Shown in pieces: positions 36,676 to 47,967 of a stretch of 64,000 bases of DNA; positions within the stretch are counted from its first letter, which is position 1, and every line of letters begins with the position of its first letter. The position numbers and the translations under genes were made by a program. The notes below the pieces were generated by a model that ran no database searches, was not told the DNA's origin, and saw only the letters and a program-made list of their open reading frames with translations. Origin of the DNA: Pomphorhynchus laevis (Eukaryota; Acanthocephala; Palaeacanthocephala; Echinorhynchida; Pomphorhynchidae). Where the stretch lies: contig WNNJ02001588.1 of NCBI GenBank assembly GCA_012934845.2, positions 62,001 through 126,000 on the forward strand, written 5' to 3'.

Positions 36676-38660
36676 AGTCACTTAAACAGTTCGGCAAATT
36701 TTATCTGTGAAAGTGCACAAAGAGCAGAGGCCGAAATGGGTGGGGTCCAATCATAAGCTGCATATAAACTCGAAGTAAATTACCAACAAGATTTCTTCAT
36801 ACCGAACTTAAAGAATTAATTCGCTCTGCTCGATCTGACATGAGAATTACGTTGTCATTTTAACGGAAAATCGAAAATTGCAAACACACCTGGCACTTCG
36901 CTTCTTTGCATATTACAACGGATGTAGAATCGTTATACACTTAAATCGCAGAACAAAGAATTGAGTGCATTGACTGAGTAATTCAAATAACACATTAATT
37001 TAAGATAACTTTAAAATTATCTTTAATTTGAAGACGAATATTTTTTCAAATATCAGTTACGGAAATAACAATCTTATTACACCTACCTACGCATAATTTT
37101 ATGGCTGAACTTGAAACGAGTTAGTTGAATCAGTCACGCGCGAAGTCTTTATTCGACTATCCATATATAGACGACATATCAATGGTATGGCCTATTAGGC
37201 CATATAGCCATAATGAACTAAATCGATACTTTATCGAATTCCCGACAACCTATGAATCTTAATAGATTGTAACCGATGGTTCCAGGCTAACACAACTCAA
37301 ATTCACTCCTAAATGTATCCATATTTATTGCAGATAGATCGTTTGCAACAACAGTCTAAAGAAAGTTAAATCCATTCATGAGGATGCCACCATTTTTCTA
37401 GTACTACCATTTTATCCGAGAGTCGGTGATATTGAGAGTTACAATTGACAAATATTTATCAAAGCAGCTCCAAATGTACTAAAAATTCGCTTGCATATAT
37501 GCTGCATATATGTTCAACTTCGAATTGAAATAATCAACTTAGAATATTGTTGAAATAAATATTTCTTCAAAAATAATAACATTTATAGATATTATCTGTT
37601 TAGATTATTCGTAAAGGTACCATCTATTTGGCAAACGAAGGAAAACCGCTTAAAATGCCAGTAAGTTCTTAAATTGCTTTAAGAAAACATTAATTTGAAA
37701 AACTTAAATACTATATTGTTGTATGCTGTATGGATTTTCGTTTAGAAAAATTGTGGTTCTGCGGGCTCTATAAATGTAGATCACTGCAGTTACAAAAGCA
37801 GATATATCAACAATTTATTGAAATAGATCATAATATGTTCTTAACAGAAGCTGGTACTAAGTAGTTTACCACTGATAAGTTAACTTCTAAAGAATTCAAC
37901 ATGTTTCCTATGTAAATTGACCTTCGAAGAGCTTTAATATTTAAAATGTCTATTATGAAATGACAAAATCTTCATTAATATTTTCTTTTTATTATTCAGT
38001 ATAAATAAAATATTATTCGTCATGATGTTTTGTAATCCAAAGCTCTTTTTAATTTATAAATGATGCACCCTTTTAGAAGATTTTTAAAAACGGACGTTGT
38101 ATCATATATTGAGACACAAAAATTATTGAAATTTAACCAATAAACAATATTTTCAAATCTTCTTTGACATTAATCTTAAACTTCCTTAACATCAATCTGT
38201 ATTAGCATATTGGAGATCTGAAAATGTTTAAACTGTATAACACGGAATCGTGCAATATATTTATTTTCATCCATCACATTGCTTTTGACTATGTTTGAAT
38301 GCAAGTTTTAAATCCGAATTTACCAAAAAAGTTCAGAAATATAACATAAACGCTGTGCTGTGAATTGTTGTTTACAAAAGTTTAAAAATTTAAAATTTTC
38401 TGACAAGAAATGGTTATTTGAAAATCACTGCTACTTACATTAAATGAGAATTTGCAGAAATTACAACTGAAGTAGATGAATCGAAGTAAGTATTGTCAAA
38501 CTTTCTAAACATAAAAATTAACGAATCACGTACAATGATGTAGACCAACTTCATCAACATTTATGAACGCACCCTTACATTGATGTAGGTGGTGCTTTAA
38601 AAATAATTAAATTTTATATTTTATATTTAAATTATTAGATATAATATATTATTACACATT
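36676..38660. repeat. Exon-bearing ~2-kb unit, copy A
   Basis: This is the right part of a unit whose left part (about 32775-32837) was split off by the LINE at 32838-36675. It is nearly identical by eye to copy B (43140-45185) and, in part, to copy C (47968-49100). It carries the exon at 38439-38504. The rest is AT-rich intron. Confidence 0.9.
38439..38504 (-). CDS. Repeat exon (66 nt), copy A unit
   Basis: A TTTAG acceptor and GTAAGT donor flank it. The peptide starts KFDNTYFDSSTSVVI and continues SANSHL. The encoded peptide is the same as that of 44968-45033; the two exons differ at a silent position in the final third. Confidence 0.83.
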
Positions 38661-39390
38661 TTTAATCTATGGAATTCAAAGATTAAAAATATTAAAAAGT
38701 GTATGGTTATCAAAAATTACAAAAATCGAAGATATTTATGCTATTTTTTTTCAATGAATTTAGCTGTTTTTAATTTGTAAGACCTAAGAAAAATCAAACA
38801 TGATTATTCAATATTTCATTGGCAACTGCCATCATCGAGAAAACAATTTGGAAAGCTGTAACAATTTCTCCTGATCATGATTTCGGTTAACATTGAAATA
38901 TTAAATAATCTTGTTTGATTTTCCTTGCTTCCTATATATTATAAATTGGTAAATTTAAGGAAATTGATATTAATACAAAATTAAATTTACTTACATCACA
39001 AAAATATTCATAAATAGTTTCAATTTTTTTCAAATATTTAGAGTTTCATTAAAAGTAATTCTTACAACAAAAGCTTCAAGTATTTAAAACCTTAAAATAT
39101 AATGCTATACATAATTTACAATTATGATTCTAATTATAGAAACGGGGCGCTGCCGATATTTCGAGTAACTTTTAAGTTGCTTTCTTTACATCAATTTAAA
39201 ATTTTTTTAAATTTTACATCAATTTTTTTGCATCAATTATAAAATATAATTTTTTAATTTTATAATAATTTTATAATCTTTTTTAAATTTGATATACATG
39301 ATTTTGAGTTGTTTAATAACCATTTACAAAACAAAAACTTTAAGAGTAAGTAATGAGAAGTTTGCTATAGACTTAAAATCGTCAAAATAT

Positions 39391-39430
39391 ACCTACTTCG
39401 TTAAAATCGAAGTAAGTATCGTAAAACTTT
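39391..39430 (-). pseudogene. Decayed repeat exon
   Basis: Minus-strand sequence encodes KFYDTYFDF like the exons nearby, but the second half is missing, the acceptor AG is lost, and the donor reads GTAGGT. It is a broken exon, likely skipped. The intervals 38661-39390 and 39431-39982 are AT-rich without other features. Confidence 0.6.
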
Positions 39431-39982
39431 ATAGAAATATAAACAACATGTAGGTTTGTAACACAATACATGTGGTGTGTTAAATAATTTAATATTTAAA
39501 CTCAGATTTTATAGAATAATCAAATATTTAAAAATTAATAATCAAATACTTTGACATTCTAAACTATTAACAAATTAAACTACAAAATATTCACTATTTA
39601 AATAGAAAATTGTTTATTATAATTTGATTACATTTTGATTACAGATTTAATATAAACTGTTTTACTTAAAACATTTTCTTTAATTAATCTTCGTTAATTA
39701 ATCCAAAGGATTTTTTAAAATATTTATTCAGCAAAGAACTAAATCTAAATTCTACCAATATTTCATTTTGTATATGCACCAAAGACTTTTCTTTTAACAA
39801 GATTATTCGCAGTAAAAAATACTAGTTTTAGGGTATTTGATACGCTGATCGTTTCAAGTAAATAGTAGAATAAAATTAATTGGTATCGATTATTTGCGAT
39901 CGGAAATTAACACAAATTCAAGAATATATATGGATTTATATATTAAATATGGATTTTAAACATAAATTTTACAAGCACTCAC

Positions 39983-40048
39983 ATGTCACCACCAATAATA
40001 TGAATATCCAATGAAGTGTTTGATTTGATATGTGACCTACAGAATTCT
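39983..40048 (-). CDS. Repeat exon (66 nt)
   Basis: A TTTTAG acceptor and GTGAGT donor flank it. The peptide starts EFCRSHIKSNTSLDI and continues HIIGGD. It is homologous to 27175-27237 but one codon longer; the flanks match for several hundred bp on both sides. Confidence 0.8.
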
Positions 40049-40528
40049 CTAAAACAATTATTATATTTATATAATAGAAATTATAATTATAATAAAATTA
40101 AAATTAAATTTTAAAAGAAATTACTGCTATTTAATATACGCGAAAAAATTAAATATTTTACAAAATAATAAAAAAAATAAAAGATATAAAAAATGTAGAT
40201 ATATTTTTTATATAAAAATGAATACATGTTTAGAGATGATAATTGTATGGCTTAAACAGCAAATTATAAATAAATTGTGTTTAAGTACAATACATTGACA
40301 TCAAATAATTTAATATTTAAGAAAATTATATATAATTAATAAAATTAATTATATATTTTATTGGTGAAAAAAAATTTGATTTGAAGTTTTTTTATTACGA
40401 ATATAGTATATATTGTTCAAGTATTACGTGATTAGACGAAATAAGAAGCTACAATCAATATCACAGGAAAAACACCTTAATGCTAGCAAGTTCTTAAAAA
40501 AGGCTTCAAGAATAGATTTAAATATCAT

Positions 40529-40557
40529 GTAACCAACCATAGACTTTGGTTGGTTAC
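40529..40557. repeat. Short hairpin, relative of 27788-27852
   Basis: GTAACCAACC and GGTTGGTTAC flank the loop ATAGACTTT, the same loop as at 27816-27824. The outer arm pairing seen at 27788 is not kept here. Confidence 0.8.
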
Positions 40558-40929
40558 TGTAACGATATTTTCGTATATGAAAGTATTTGTAATAACCCAG
40601 AATGATAAAATGGCAGTTCATCCTGATGATCTCTTATCGTTAGTTTTAGCGATTTAAAAAAACGCATAAACGAGATAGTATTATCTATAAAATGTATGCA
40701 AATTAAAAACTTGAACAAATATAGAACAAGTTTATGAACCGCACCCGTTGTTCTTTGACATTTATAATTAAGATATATTAATTTTTTTAAATATCGAACT
40801 ATATATGAGTACCTGCTATATAGAAAAGCTTAGAAAAGACATTTCTTACATGCACAAAGTTGTAACCCAAAAAGTATAAAGTACAATACTATAGTAAATA
40901 AATTGTGAAACTAAGCAGATAACCGGTAA

Positions 40930-41905
40930 AGAATTATTATAAGAGTCTGCCCCCGGATCGCTGAGCGACACGGCATTATAGTTGTTACTAATATACAGAC
41001 GGGAGAAAAACGGACACAACCGGGTATTGGAAACCATCATAGGCCATCAGCAATCAAATCCCTAGACCGGCTTCAGCTTATTAAGCTTCATCATTAGGGT
41101 CCAGATTTTAAGAGTATTCAGAGATCCTCCACTACAGTTTATAAAGGTTCATCACAAAGATGATTATTACAACACGACCTTCAAGTCCACAGGCAATCAC
41201 AAAAGTGATTCGTCATTATAATATATGAATATTATTAGAGCCTGTCCGCGGATCGCAGAGCGATACCGGTTTCTGCTTATTGAGCTTCATCAGTAGGGTC
41301 CAGATTTTAAGAGTGTTCAAGGATCCTCCACCACAGTTACGATCGCCTGTGTACGTGAAGGTTGTCTTGTAATAATCATCCTTGTGATAAATCCTTCTAA
41401 AATGTTGTAGAGGATCCCTGAACACTCTTAAAATCTGGACCCTACTGATAAGGCTCAATAAGCAGAAAACGGACTAGAAATTTTAATGCTAATGGACTGT
41501 GATGGTTTCAAATAACCAGAATTGTCAGTTTTTCTCCCGTATATATATTAAAATCAACTATAATGCCGTATTGCTCTGCAATCCTGCGGTAGGCTCTAAT
41601 AATATTCATATATTATAATGTCGAATCACTTTTGTGATCGCCTGTTGACTTGAAGGTTGTCTTGTAATAGTCATCCTTATGATAATCCGTTCTAAAATGT
41701 TGTGGATAATCCCTGGAAACTCTAAACATCTAAACCTTACTGATGAAAATCAAAAGGAAGAAACAAGTCATAGAATTTTATTTCCGATAAACAGTAATGG
41801 ATTTCAATACCCAGTTATGTCCAATTTCCCACGTCTATATATATCAATAAAAACTATAATGCCGTATCGCTCTGTGATCCGGCGGCAGGCTCAAATAATA
41901 TTCAT
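40930..41905. repeat. Composite inverted-repeat element (three related blocks)
   Basis: A block containing GGCATTATAGTTG and GGATCGC occurs once inverted (40930-41060) and twice direct (41490-41620, 41790-41905). A second block forms a palindrome, with arms near 41275-41335 and 41400-41463. The minus strand of 41265-41290 reads CTGATGA, a GCT/AGC stem, then GAAACCGGT, a hammerhead-like order. Small open frames inside share a YISxxYNA peptide. The family was not identified. Confidence 0.6.
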
Positions 41906-42071
41906 ATAGATATTATTGTATTTATTTAAACGAATCAAGGCAAAGACCCTTTTTAATTAAAAGATCTTTCGGGATTTCTTCCTTCTTTAGTGAAGAGGGG
42001 AGAAACCCTAAATCCTTTATAAAATAAATGTCTTTGCATTGATTTGTTTAAATAAATACAATAATATCTAT
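41906..42071. repeat. Palindromic element, ~166 bp, copy 1
   Basis: The outer arms ATAGATATTATTGTATTTAT and its near-complement ending at 42071 enclose further imperfect pairing (GGCAAAGAC with GTCTTTGC). The centre holds CTTTAGTGAAGAGGGG. A relative with the same inner arms is at 45481-45616. Confidence 0.75.
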
Positions 42072-42124
42072 CTATTAGTACCGTCATCGATGGGTGATCC
42101 GAATCTGACCCGGTTTAAATATGA

Positions 42125-42470
42125 ATATGAACATAACCCTATAGGAACATAATCCTTCAGCCTGCAAACTCTCGGTACTCCTAGACGGTCATGTGATGGC
42201 CAGCAGCAATCATCAGTAAGAGGAACTATCACACAGTTTCGGCTGCCTCTGTGACATTGTAAAAATTCATTTCCGACATTTAGCTTAAATTGTGGGTAGG
42301 GTTAGCTCTTAAGTCATACAATTTCCAATGCAGGCCATCAATAACAACGAGAGGATCGAACTTGCTAGAATTTAAGAAAACGAGATTGAGTGAATCAATT
42401 ATTTCTATGGAATCAATTCTTTCTACACAAATCGGTAAGACAATTAATAGAGGCGCTGGCGAGCAAATTT
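42125..42470. repeat. Dispersed repeat, relatives at 45240-45330 (inverted) and 45660-45975
   Basis: GCCTGCAAACTCTCG, CTGCCTCTGTGACATTGTAAA and ATTGTGGGTAGGGTTAGCTC recur in the same order at 45660-45975. The first part recurs inverted at 45240-45330. It is non-coding as far as can be seen. Confidence 0.7.
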
Positions 42471-42479
42471 AAGCGGGAA

Positions 42480-43090
42480 TCAGACTGACCCAACTCAACA
42501 ACTACCACGCGTTGTTCCTGCCTTGGAACAGAATTAACTTACCCAAGATATTTTTTCTTACTAAGAAGATTCCATGTTTCAGAGGTGGATAATTGTCGCT
42601 TGTGGACAAGGGATTGAAGAGGCTCATTTCAATCATTCTGAATATTCCCTTACCAAATAAAGTGTGGAAACAGAAGATGCTTTCGGTAAGATTTGGCAAT
42701 CAAGGACTTAAATTAACCACTGAAGCTGCACTTCCAGCTTCGCGCCGTCGACCCTCAGATCCGAAGACCTAATAAATTTGCTAATCTGAAACACAACGAT
42801 CAACGCGAATGGCTCACAAGATCCAACTTATTGACGGCATTAGCATCTAGAGCGCAAATGTTTGCCTTACCGTCTCTCCGGGACCAATTATTCAAACACG
42901 AATAAACGGACGAGTACACAAACTGCGTTATAACAACCTGCTTAACGAAATCATACAAGACAGTGCCGTATGATTGCTGTCTTTCAGAAAACGTAATGAC
43001 ATCAAGATAGTCAACTCCGGCCCACAAGCAGTAGTGTGGAAACAATAATAGTAAATTGCAAAGCACATCGCCATCATACTATATAATATC
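42480..43090 (+). mobile_element. RLE-type LINE fragment, post-RT region (decayed)
   Basis: Plus-strand reading gives VRFGNQGLKLTTEAALPA near 42690 and EWLTRSNLLTALASRAQMF near 42810-42870. This fits the region after the RT in the same family as 6370-9340 (IDLGGLGL). Several breaks. Confidence 0.6.
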
Positions 43091-43139
43091 TGACAAAGAG
43101 GTATACGTTTGTCGATAAATCAATAATTATCTCAACCAA

Positions 43140-45185
43140 TTTGTAAGTAAAACTGTCATTGCATCATTGATTGCAATCGGTCTTTGACCGTCACTTAAAC
43201 AGTTCGGCAAATTTTATCTGCGAAAGTGCACAAAGAGCAGAGGCCGAAATGGGTGGGGTCCAATCATAAGCTGCATATAAACTCGAAGTAAATTACCAAC
43301 AAGATTTCTTCATACCGAACTTTAAGAATTAATTCACTCTGCTCGATCTGACATGAGAATTACGTTGTCATTTTTGCAGAAAATCGAAAATTGCAAACAC
43401 ACCTGGCACTTCGCTTCTTTGCATATTTCAACGGATGTAGAATCGTTGTACACTCGCATCGCAAAACAAAGAATTGAGTGCATTGACTGAGTAATTTAAA
43501 TAACACATTAATTTAAGATAATTTTAAAATTATCTTTAATTTGAAGACGAATATTTTTTTCAATTATCAGTTACGGAAATGACAATCCCATTACACTGAT
43601 CTACGCATAATTTTATGGCTTAACTTGAAACTAGTTGGTTAAATCAGTCACGCGCGAAGCCTCTAATCTACTATCCCTATATAGACGACATATCAATACT
43701 ATGACATATTAGGACAGAGAGCCATAATGCACTAAATTGATACTTTATCGAATTCCCGACAACCAATGAATCTTAATAGATTGACCCCGATGGTTCCAGG
43801 CTTGCACAACTCAAATTCACTCATACATGTATCCATATTTATTGCAGTTAGATCGTTTGAGACAACAGTCTAAAGAAAGTTAAATCCATTCATGAGGATG
43901 CCACCATTTTTCCAGTACTACCATTTTATCCGAGAGTCGGTGATATTGAGAGTTACAATTGACAAATATTTATCAAAGCAGCTCCAAATGTACTAAAAAT
44001 TCGCTTGCATATATGCTGCATATATGTTCAACTTCGAATTGAAATAATCAACTTAGAATATTGTTGAAATAAATATTTCTTCAAAAATAATAACATTTAT
44101 AGATATTATCTGTTTAGATTATTCGTAAAGGTACCATCTATTTGGCAAACGAAGGAAAACCGCTTAAAATGCCAGTAAGTTCTTAAATTGCTTTAAGAAA
44201 ACATTTCTTTTAAAAACTTAAATGCTATATTGTTGTATGCTGTATGGATTTTCGTTTAGGAAAATTGTGGTTCTGCGAGCTCTATAAATGTAGATCACTG
44301 CAGTTACAAAAGCAGATATATCAACAATTTATTGAAATATATCATAATATGTTCTTAACAGAAGCTGGTACTAAGTAATTTACCACTGATAAGTTAACTT
44401 CTAAAGAATTCAACATGTTTCCTATGTAAATTGACCTTCGAAGAGCTTTAATATTTAAAATGTCTATTATGAAATGACCAAATCTTCATTAATATTTTCT
44501 TTTTATTATTTAGTATAAATAAAATATTATTCGTCATGATGTTTTGTAATCCAAAGCTCTTTTTAATTTATAAATGTTGCACCCTTTTAGAAGATTTTTA
44601 AAAACGGACGTTGTATCATATATTGAGACACAAAAATTATTGAAATTTAACCAATAAACAATATTTTCAAATCTTCTTTGACATTAATCTTAAATTTCTT
44701 TAACATGAATCTTGTTAGCATATTGGAGATCTGAAAAATGTTTAAACTGTATAACACGGAATCGTGCAATATATTTATTTTCATCCATCACATTGCTTTT
44801 GACTATGGTTGAATGCAAGTTTTAAATCCGAACACACCAAAAAAAGTTCAGAAATATAACATAAACGCTGTGCTGTGAATTGTTGTTTACAAAAGTTTAA
44901 AAATTTAAAATTTCTGTCAGATAAATTTCTGACAAGAAATGCTTATTTGAAAATCACTGCTACTTACATTAAATGAGAATTAGCAGAAATTACAACTGAA
45001 GTAGATGAATCGAAGTAAGTATTGTCAAACTTTCTAAACATAAAAAATTAATGAACCACGTACAATGATGTAGACCAGCTCTTTCAACATTTATGAACGC
45101 ACTACTTACATTGATGCAGGTGGTGCGTTAAAAATAATTAAATATAATATTTTATATTTAAATTATTAGATATAATATATAGATA
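43140..45185. repeat. Exon-bearing ~2-kb unit, copy B
   Basis: This copy is uninterrupted and preserves the pre-insertion site of the 32838 LINE (GACCGTCACTTAAACAGTTCGG near 43185). It is nearly identical to copy A over about 1.9 kb and carries the exon at 44968-45033. Confidence 0.9.
44968..45033 (-). CDS. Repeat exon (66 nt), copy B unit
   Basis: A TTTAG acceptor and GTAAGT donor flank it. The peptide starts KFDNTYFDSSTSVVI and continues SANSHL, the same as the copy A exon. Confidence 0.83.
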
Positions 45186-45480
45186 ATAATATATATAATA
45201 TATAATAATATATTATATATAATAATATATTATTAGATATAAAAAGGCGTGTGATAGTTCATATTACTGACGAATGCTGCCGGCTATCACATGACCGTCT
45301 AGGAGTGACGATAAATTGCAGGCTTAAGAATTTGCTCGATACAAATACCTACCCAAACATATGGAAAGAATTGCTATTCGCAGTCTCGAGTAATACCGAT
45401 TGAAACGAAACCTTTATATATTATATATAAATATATTAAATATATTAATATATATTATATATCACCTATCGATGACGATG

Positions 45481-45616
45481 TATTTTTTTAAACGAATTTA
45501 TGCAAAGACTCTTTTATAAAGCTTTCGTGATTTATCTCCTCTTCACTGAAGAAGGGATATATCCCGAAAGCTTTATAAATTAAAAGGGTATTTGCCTTGA
45601 TTCGTTTAAAAAAATT
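45481..45616. repeat. Palindromic element, copy 2, with hammerhead-like centre
   Basis: The arms AAACGAATTTATGCAAAGAC and TTGCCTTGATTCGTTT surround a centre reading CTGAAGA (45546-45552), then GGGA/TCCC around TATA, then GAAAGCTTTA. That is the CUGANGA-stem II-GAAA order of a hammerhead with one extra A. Relative of 41906-42071. Confidence 0.6.
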
Positions 45617-46116
45617 GAAAATTATATATATGTTTTGGGTAAGTTTTTGAATCAAGCATATTATTCAGCCTGCAAACTCTCGTAACTCTTAGACTGTTTT
45701 GTGACAGCCGGCATTCATCGTCAGAAAGATAAATTATAACACGCCGTTTCGACTGCCTATGTGACATAGTAAAAATGTATTTCTTAAAATTTGCTGAAAT
45801 TGTGGGCGTCGTTAGCTCTTAAATCCTTCAATTTGCAATGCCGACCATCATTAACAACGAGAGTATCCAGCTTTTGGACTCTTGGATGTAAGAAACTACG
45901 ATTGAGCGAATCAATTCTTTCTATGTAATGGAAAGAATTGATCACATAGATAGAATTCGTTCACTCAATCGTTGATCCCACTGATGTCTATTACACTAAA
46001 AAGAATTCACTGCATTGCATTTACTTCGAAAGCGCAAGCTACATCATGCAATATGCATATAGTGAATTCTTTCTGCTTGTATATATAGTATGTTCTTCAT
46101 GTCTATACATTGTATT

Positions 46117-46165
46117 GTGCAAACGATGAGGCTTCTCAATGCCAAAACGGTACGCCGTCTTGCAG
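46117..46165 (+). ncRNA. Hammerhead ribozyme, family 2, unit 1 (decayed core)
   Basis: Stem I is GTGCAA/TTGCAG, stem II GGC/GCC, stem III ACGG/CCGT around TACG. The core reads ACGATGA and AAAAC instead of CTGATGA and GAAAC, so it is likely inactive. Confidence 0.7.
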
Positions 46166-46468
46166 TGTAGAAGCATGGAATTCTCAATATATAGTGAGAA
46201 AATCAGATAAATGTAACAGGCAGTCCTGGTAGAATCAAACCTCTAATTTATTTATTTGTCCTATGAGGATCCTAGGTGGCGGTGCTGTTTCCTTTGTAAT
46301 TTATTATATTGGTCATTTATTGATCCGCTGATGTCTATTACACTGAAAAGAATTTACTGCTTTGCATTTACTACGAAAGCGCAATCTATGTTATGCAATT
46401 ATCATATAGTGAATTCTTTCTGCTTTATTCTATATATAGTATGTTTTTCATGTGTATACATTGTATTG

Positions 46469-46517
46469 CTGCAACCGATAAGGCTTCTCAAAGATGAAAC
46501 GGTACGCCGTCTTGCAG
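46469..46517 (+). ncRNA. Hammerhead ribozyme, family 2, unit 2
   Basis: Stem I CTGCAA/TTGCAG pairs perfectly, GAAA is intact, and stem III is ACGG/CCGT with a TACG loop. The predicted cleavage is after C46511. The core has CCGATAA in place of CTGATGA, and stem II is weakened. Confidence 0.72.
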
Positions 46518-46814
46518 TGTAGAAGCATGAATTTCTCTATATCGAGAGAAAATCAGATAGGTTTAATAGGCAGTCCTGGTAGAATCAAACCTCTTATTTA
46601 TTTATTGGTGCACTGAGGATCCCAGGCAGCGGTGCTGTTTCTTTTGTAATTTATTATATTGTTCATTTAGTGATTCCGCTGATGTCTATTACACTGAAAA
46701 GAATTCACTGCATTGCATATACTTCAAAAACGCAAGCTACGTCATGCAATTAGCATATAGTAAATTCTTTCTACTTTAATATATAGTATGTTTTTTATGT
46801 GTATACATTTATTG

Positions 46815-46863
46815 CTGCAAGTGATGAGGCTTCTTAAAGCCGAAATCGTACGCCGTTTTGCAG
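46815..46863 (+). ncRNA. Hammerhead ribozyme, family 2, unit 3
   Basis: Stem I CTGCAA/TTGCAG and a 5-bp stem II (GGCTT/AAGCC) are intact. The core reads GTGATGA then GAAA, differing from CTGATGA at one base. The consensus of the three units is a complete type I hammerhead. Confidence 0.75.
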
Positions 46864-46994
46864 TGTAGAAGCATAAATTTCTCTATATATAGGGAAAAGC
46901 AGATAGGCGTAATAAACAGTCCTGGTTGAATCAAACATCTAATTTATTTATTGGTGCTCTTAGGATCCCAGGCGGCGGTGCTGTTTTTTTGTTA

Positions 46995-47667
46995 TATATA
47001 ATATCCAAGGTAGTAAACAGCCAAAAAATTATTTTACTACTATAAACACTAGCAAAGAACAAAGGCGTTTTATTTAAAACGTTTCGTCCGAATCTAGGAC
47101 TTTTTCAATCTGAAAAAATACAGTAATTAGAGTCATAAAATCTGAAAAAGACTTTGTCTGTATATAATTAATCTGGTCGCCAAAAATATGTGTGTTCTAT
47201 ATTGATACCTTTTCCTTTGTCGCACATCAATTGACCTATCCACCGTTGTTCTAATTTTTTGCGGGTGACATTTTCATTGACATTGCCCGCTATAGCACAA
47301 TATGTGAAGCAATCAGTGGTGGTATCGTGGCATTTGACACAATGATTAACTATGGCGTCTCGGTTGACTAACTTCTTTATTAAATCGCTTCGGCGGTTAT
47401 TTAATCTTACATTCAGCGACAATCCACTTTCGTCAATTGATGTGCGACAAAGGAAAAGGTATCAATATAGAACACATATTTTTGGCGACCAGATTAATTA
47501 TATACAGACAAAGTATTTTTAAGATTTTATGACTCTGATTACTGTATTTTTTCAGATTGAAGTCCTAGATTCGGACGAAACGTTTTAAATAAAAAGTCTC
47601 TGTTCTTTGCTAGTGTTTATAGTAGTAAAATAATTTTTTGGCTATTTACTACCTTGGATATTATATA
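46995..47667. mobile_element. Inverted pair of PLE 3' ends
   Basis: Arms at about 46995-47230 and 47430-47667 are near-perfect inverted copies. The loop and left arm carry, on the minus strand (47422-47168), the C-terminal half of a GIY-YIG domain (NVRLNNRRSDLIKKL, then RWIGQLMCDKGKGINIEH). The right arm is a 5'-truncated second copy in opposite orientation. Each arm has a tail with GGACGAAACGTTT, a hammerhead-like remnant. Partial inverted second copies are known from Penelope elements. Confidence 0.82.
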
Positions 47668-47733
47668 CCTAACTCAATGGAGAGTCCTAGCAGGCAGTGT
47701 AACAAGTTTAATCCTTACCAAGGAGAAAACTAT

Positions 47734-47737
<4 letters not shown>

Positions 47738-47813
<76 letters not shown>
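47738..47813. repeat. (AT)n microsatellite, 38 units
   Basis: An uninterrupted run of alternating A and T, 76 nt long, follows ATAACA. It lies 70 bp outside the inverted PLE pair. Open frames across it are meaningless. Confidence 0.98.
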
Positions 47814-47815
<2 letters not shown>

Positions 47816-47967
47816 TTCAACCATGACATTCTATGTATAGTTCAGATGCAGTACAAAGTAGTTTACAACTGATAAGTTTACTTCTAAAGAGTTTAGTGTT
47901 TTTTATATATTTATAAATATTTTATATTTTTTATATATAAATATTTTTTTCGATTTTCGTGGAAACT

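Larger units (their letters stand above)
45968..46992 (+). mobile_element. Retrozyme-like hammerhead repeat, family 2, three tandem units
   Basis: CTGATGTCTATTACACT starts at 45981, 46328 and 46679 (periods 347 and 351). Each unit ends with GGCGGTGCTGTTT or similar, and each contains one hammerhead fold. It has no coding capacity and no sequence similarity to family 1. The last unit ends where the inverted PLE pair begins. Confidence 0.82.

Noticed and set aside
47638-47872. Open frames encoding long alternating I/Y peptides
   Set aside because: They are translations of the (AT)n microsatellite.
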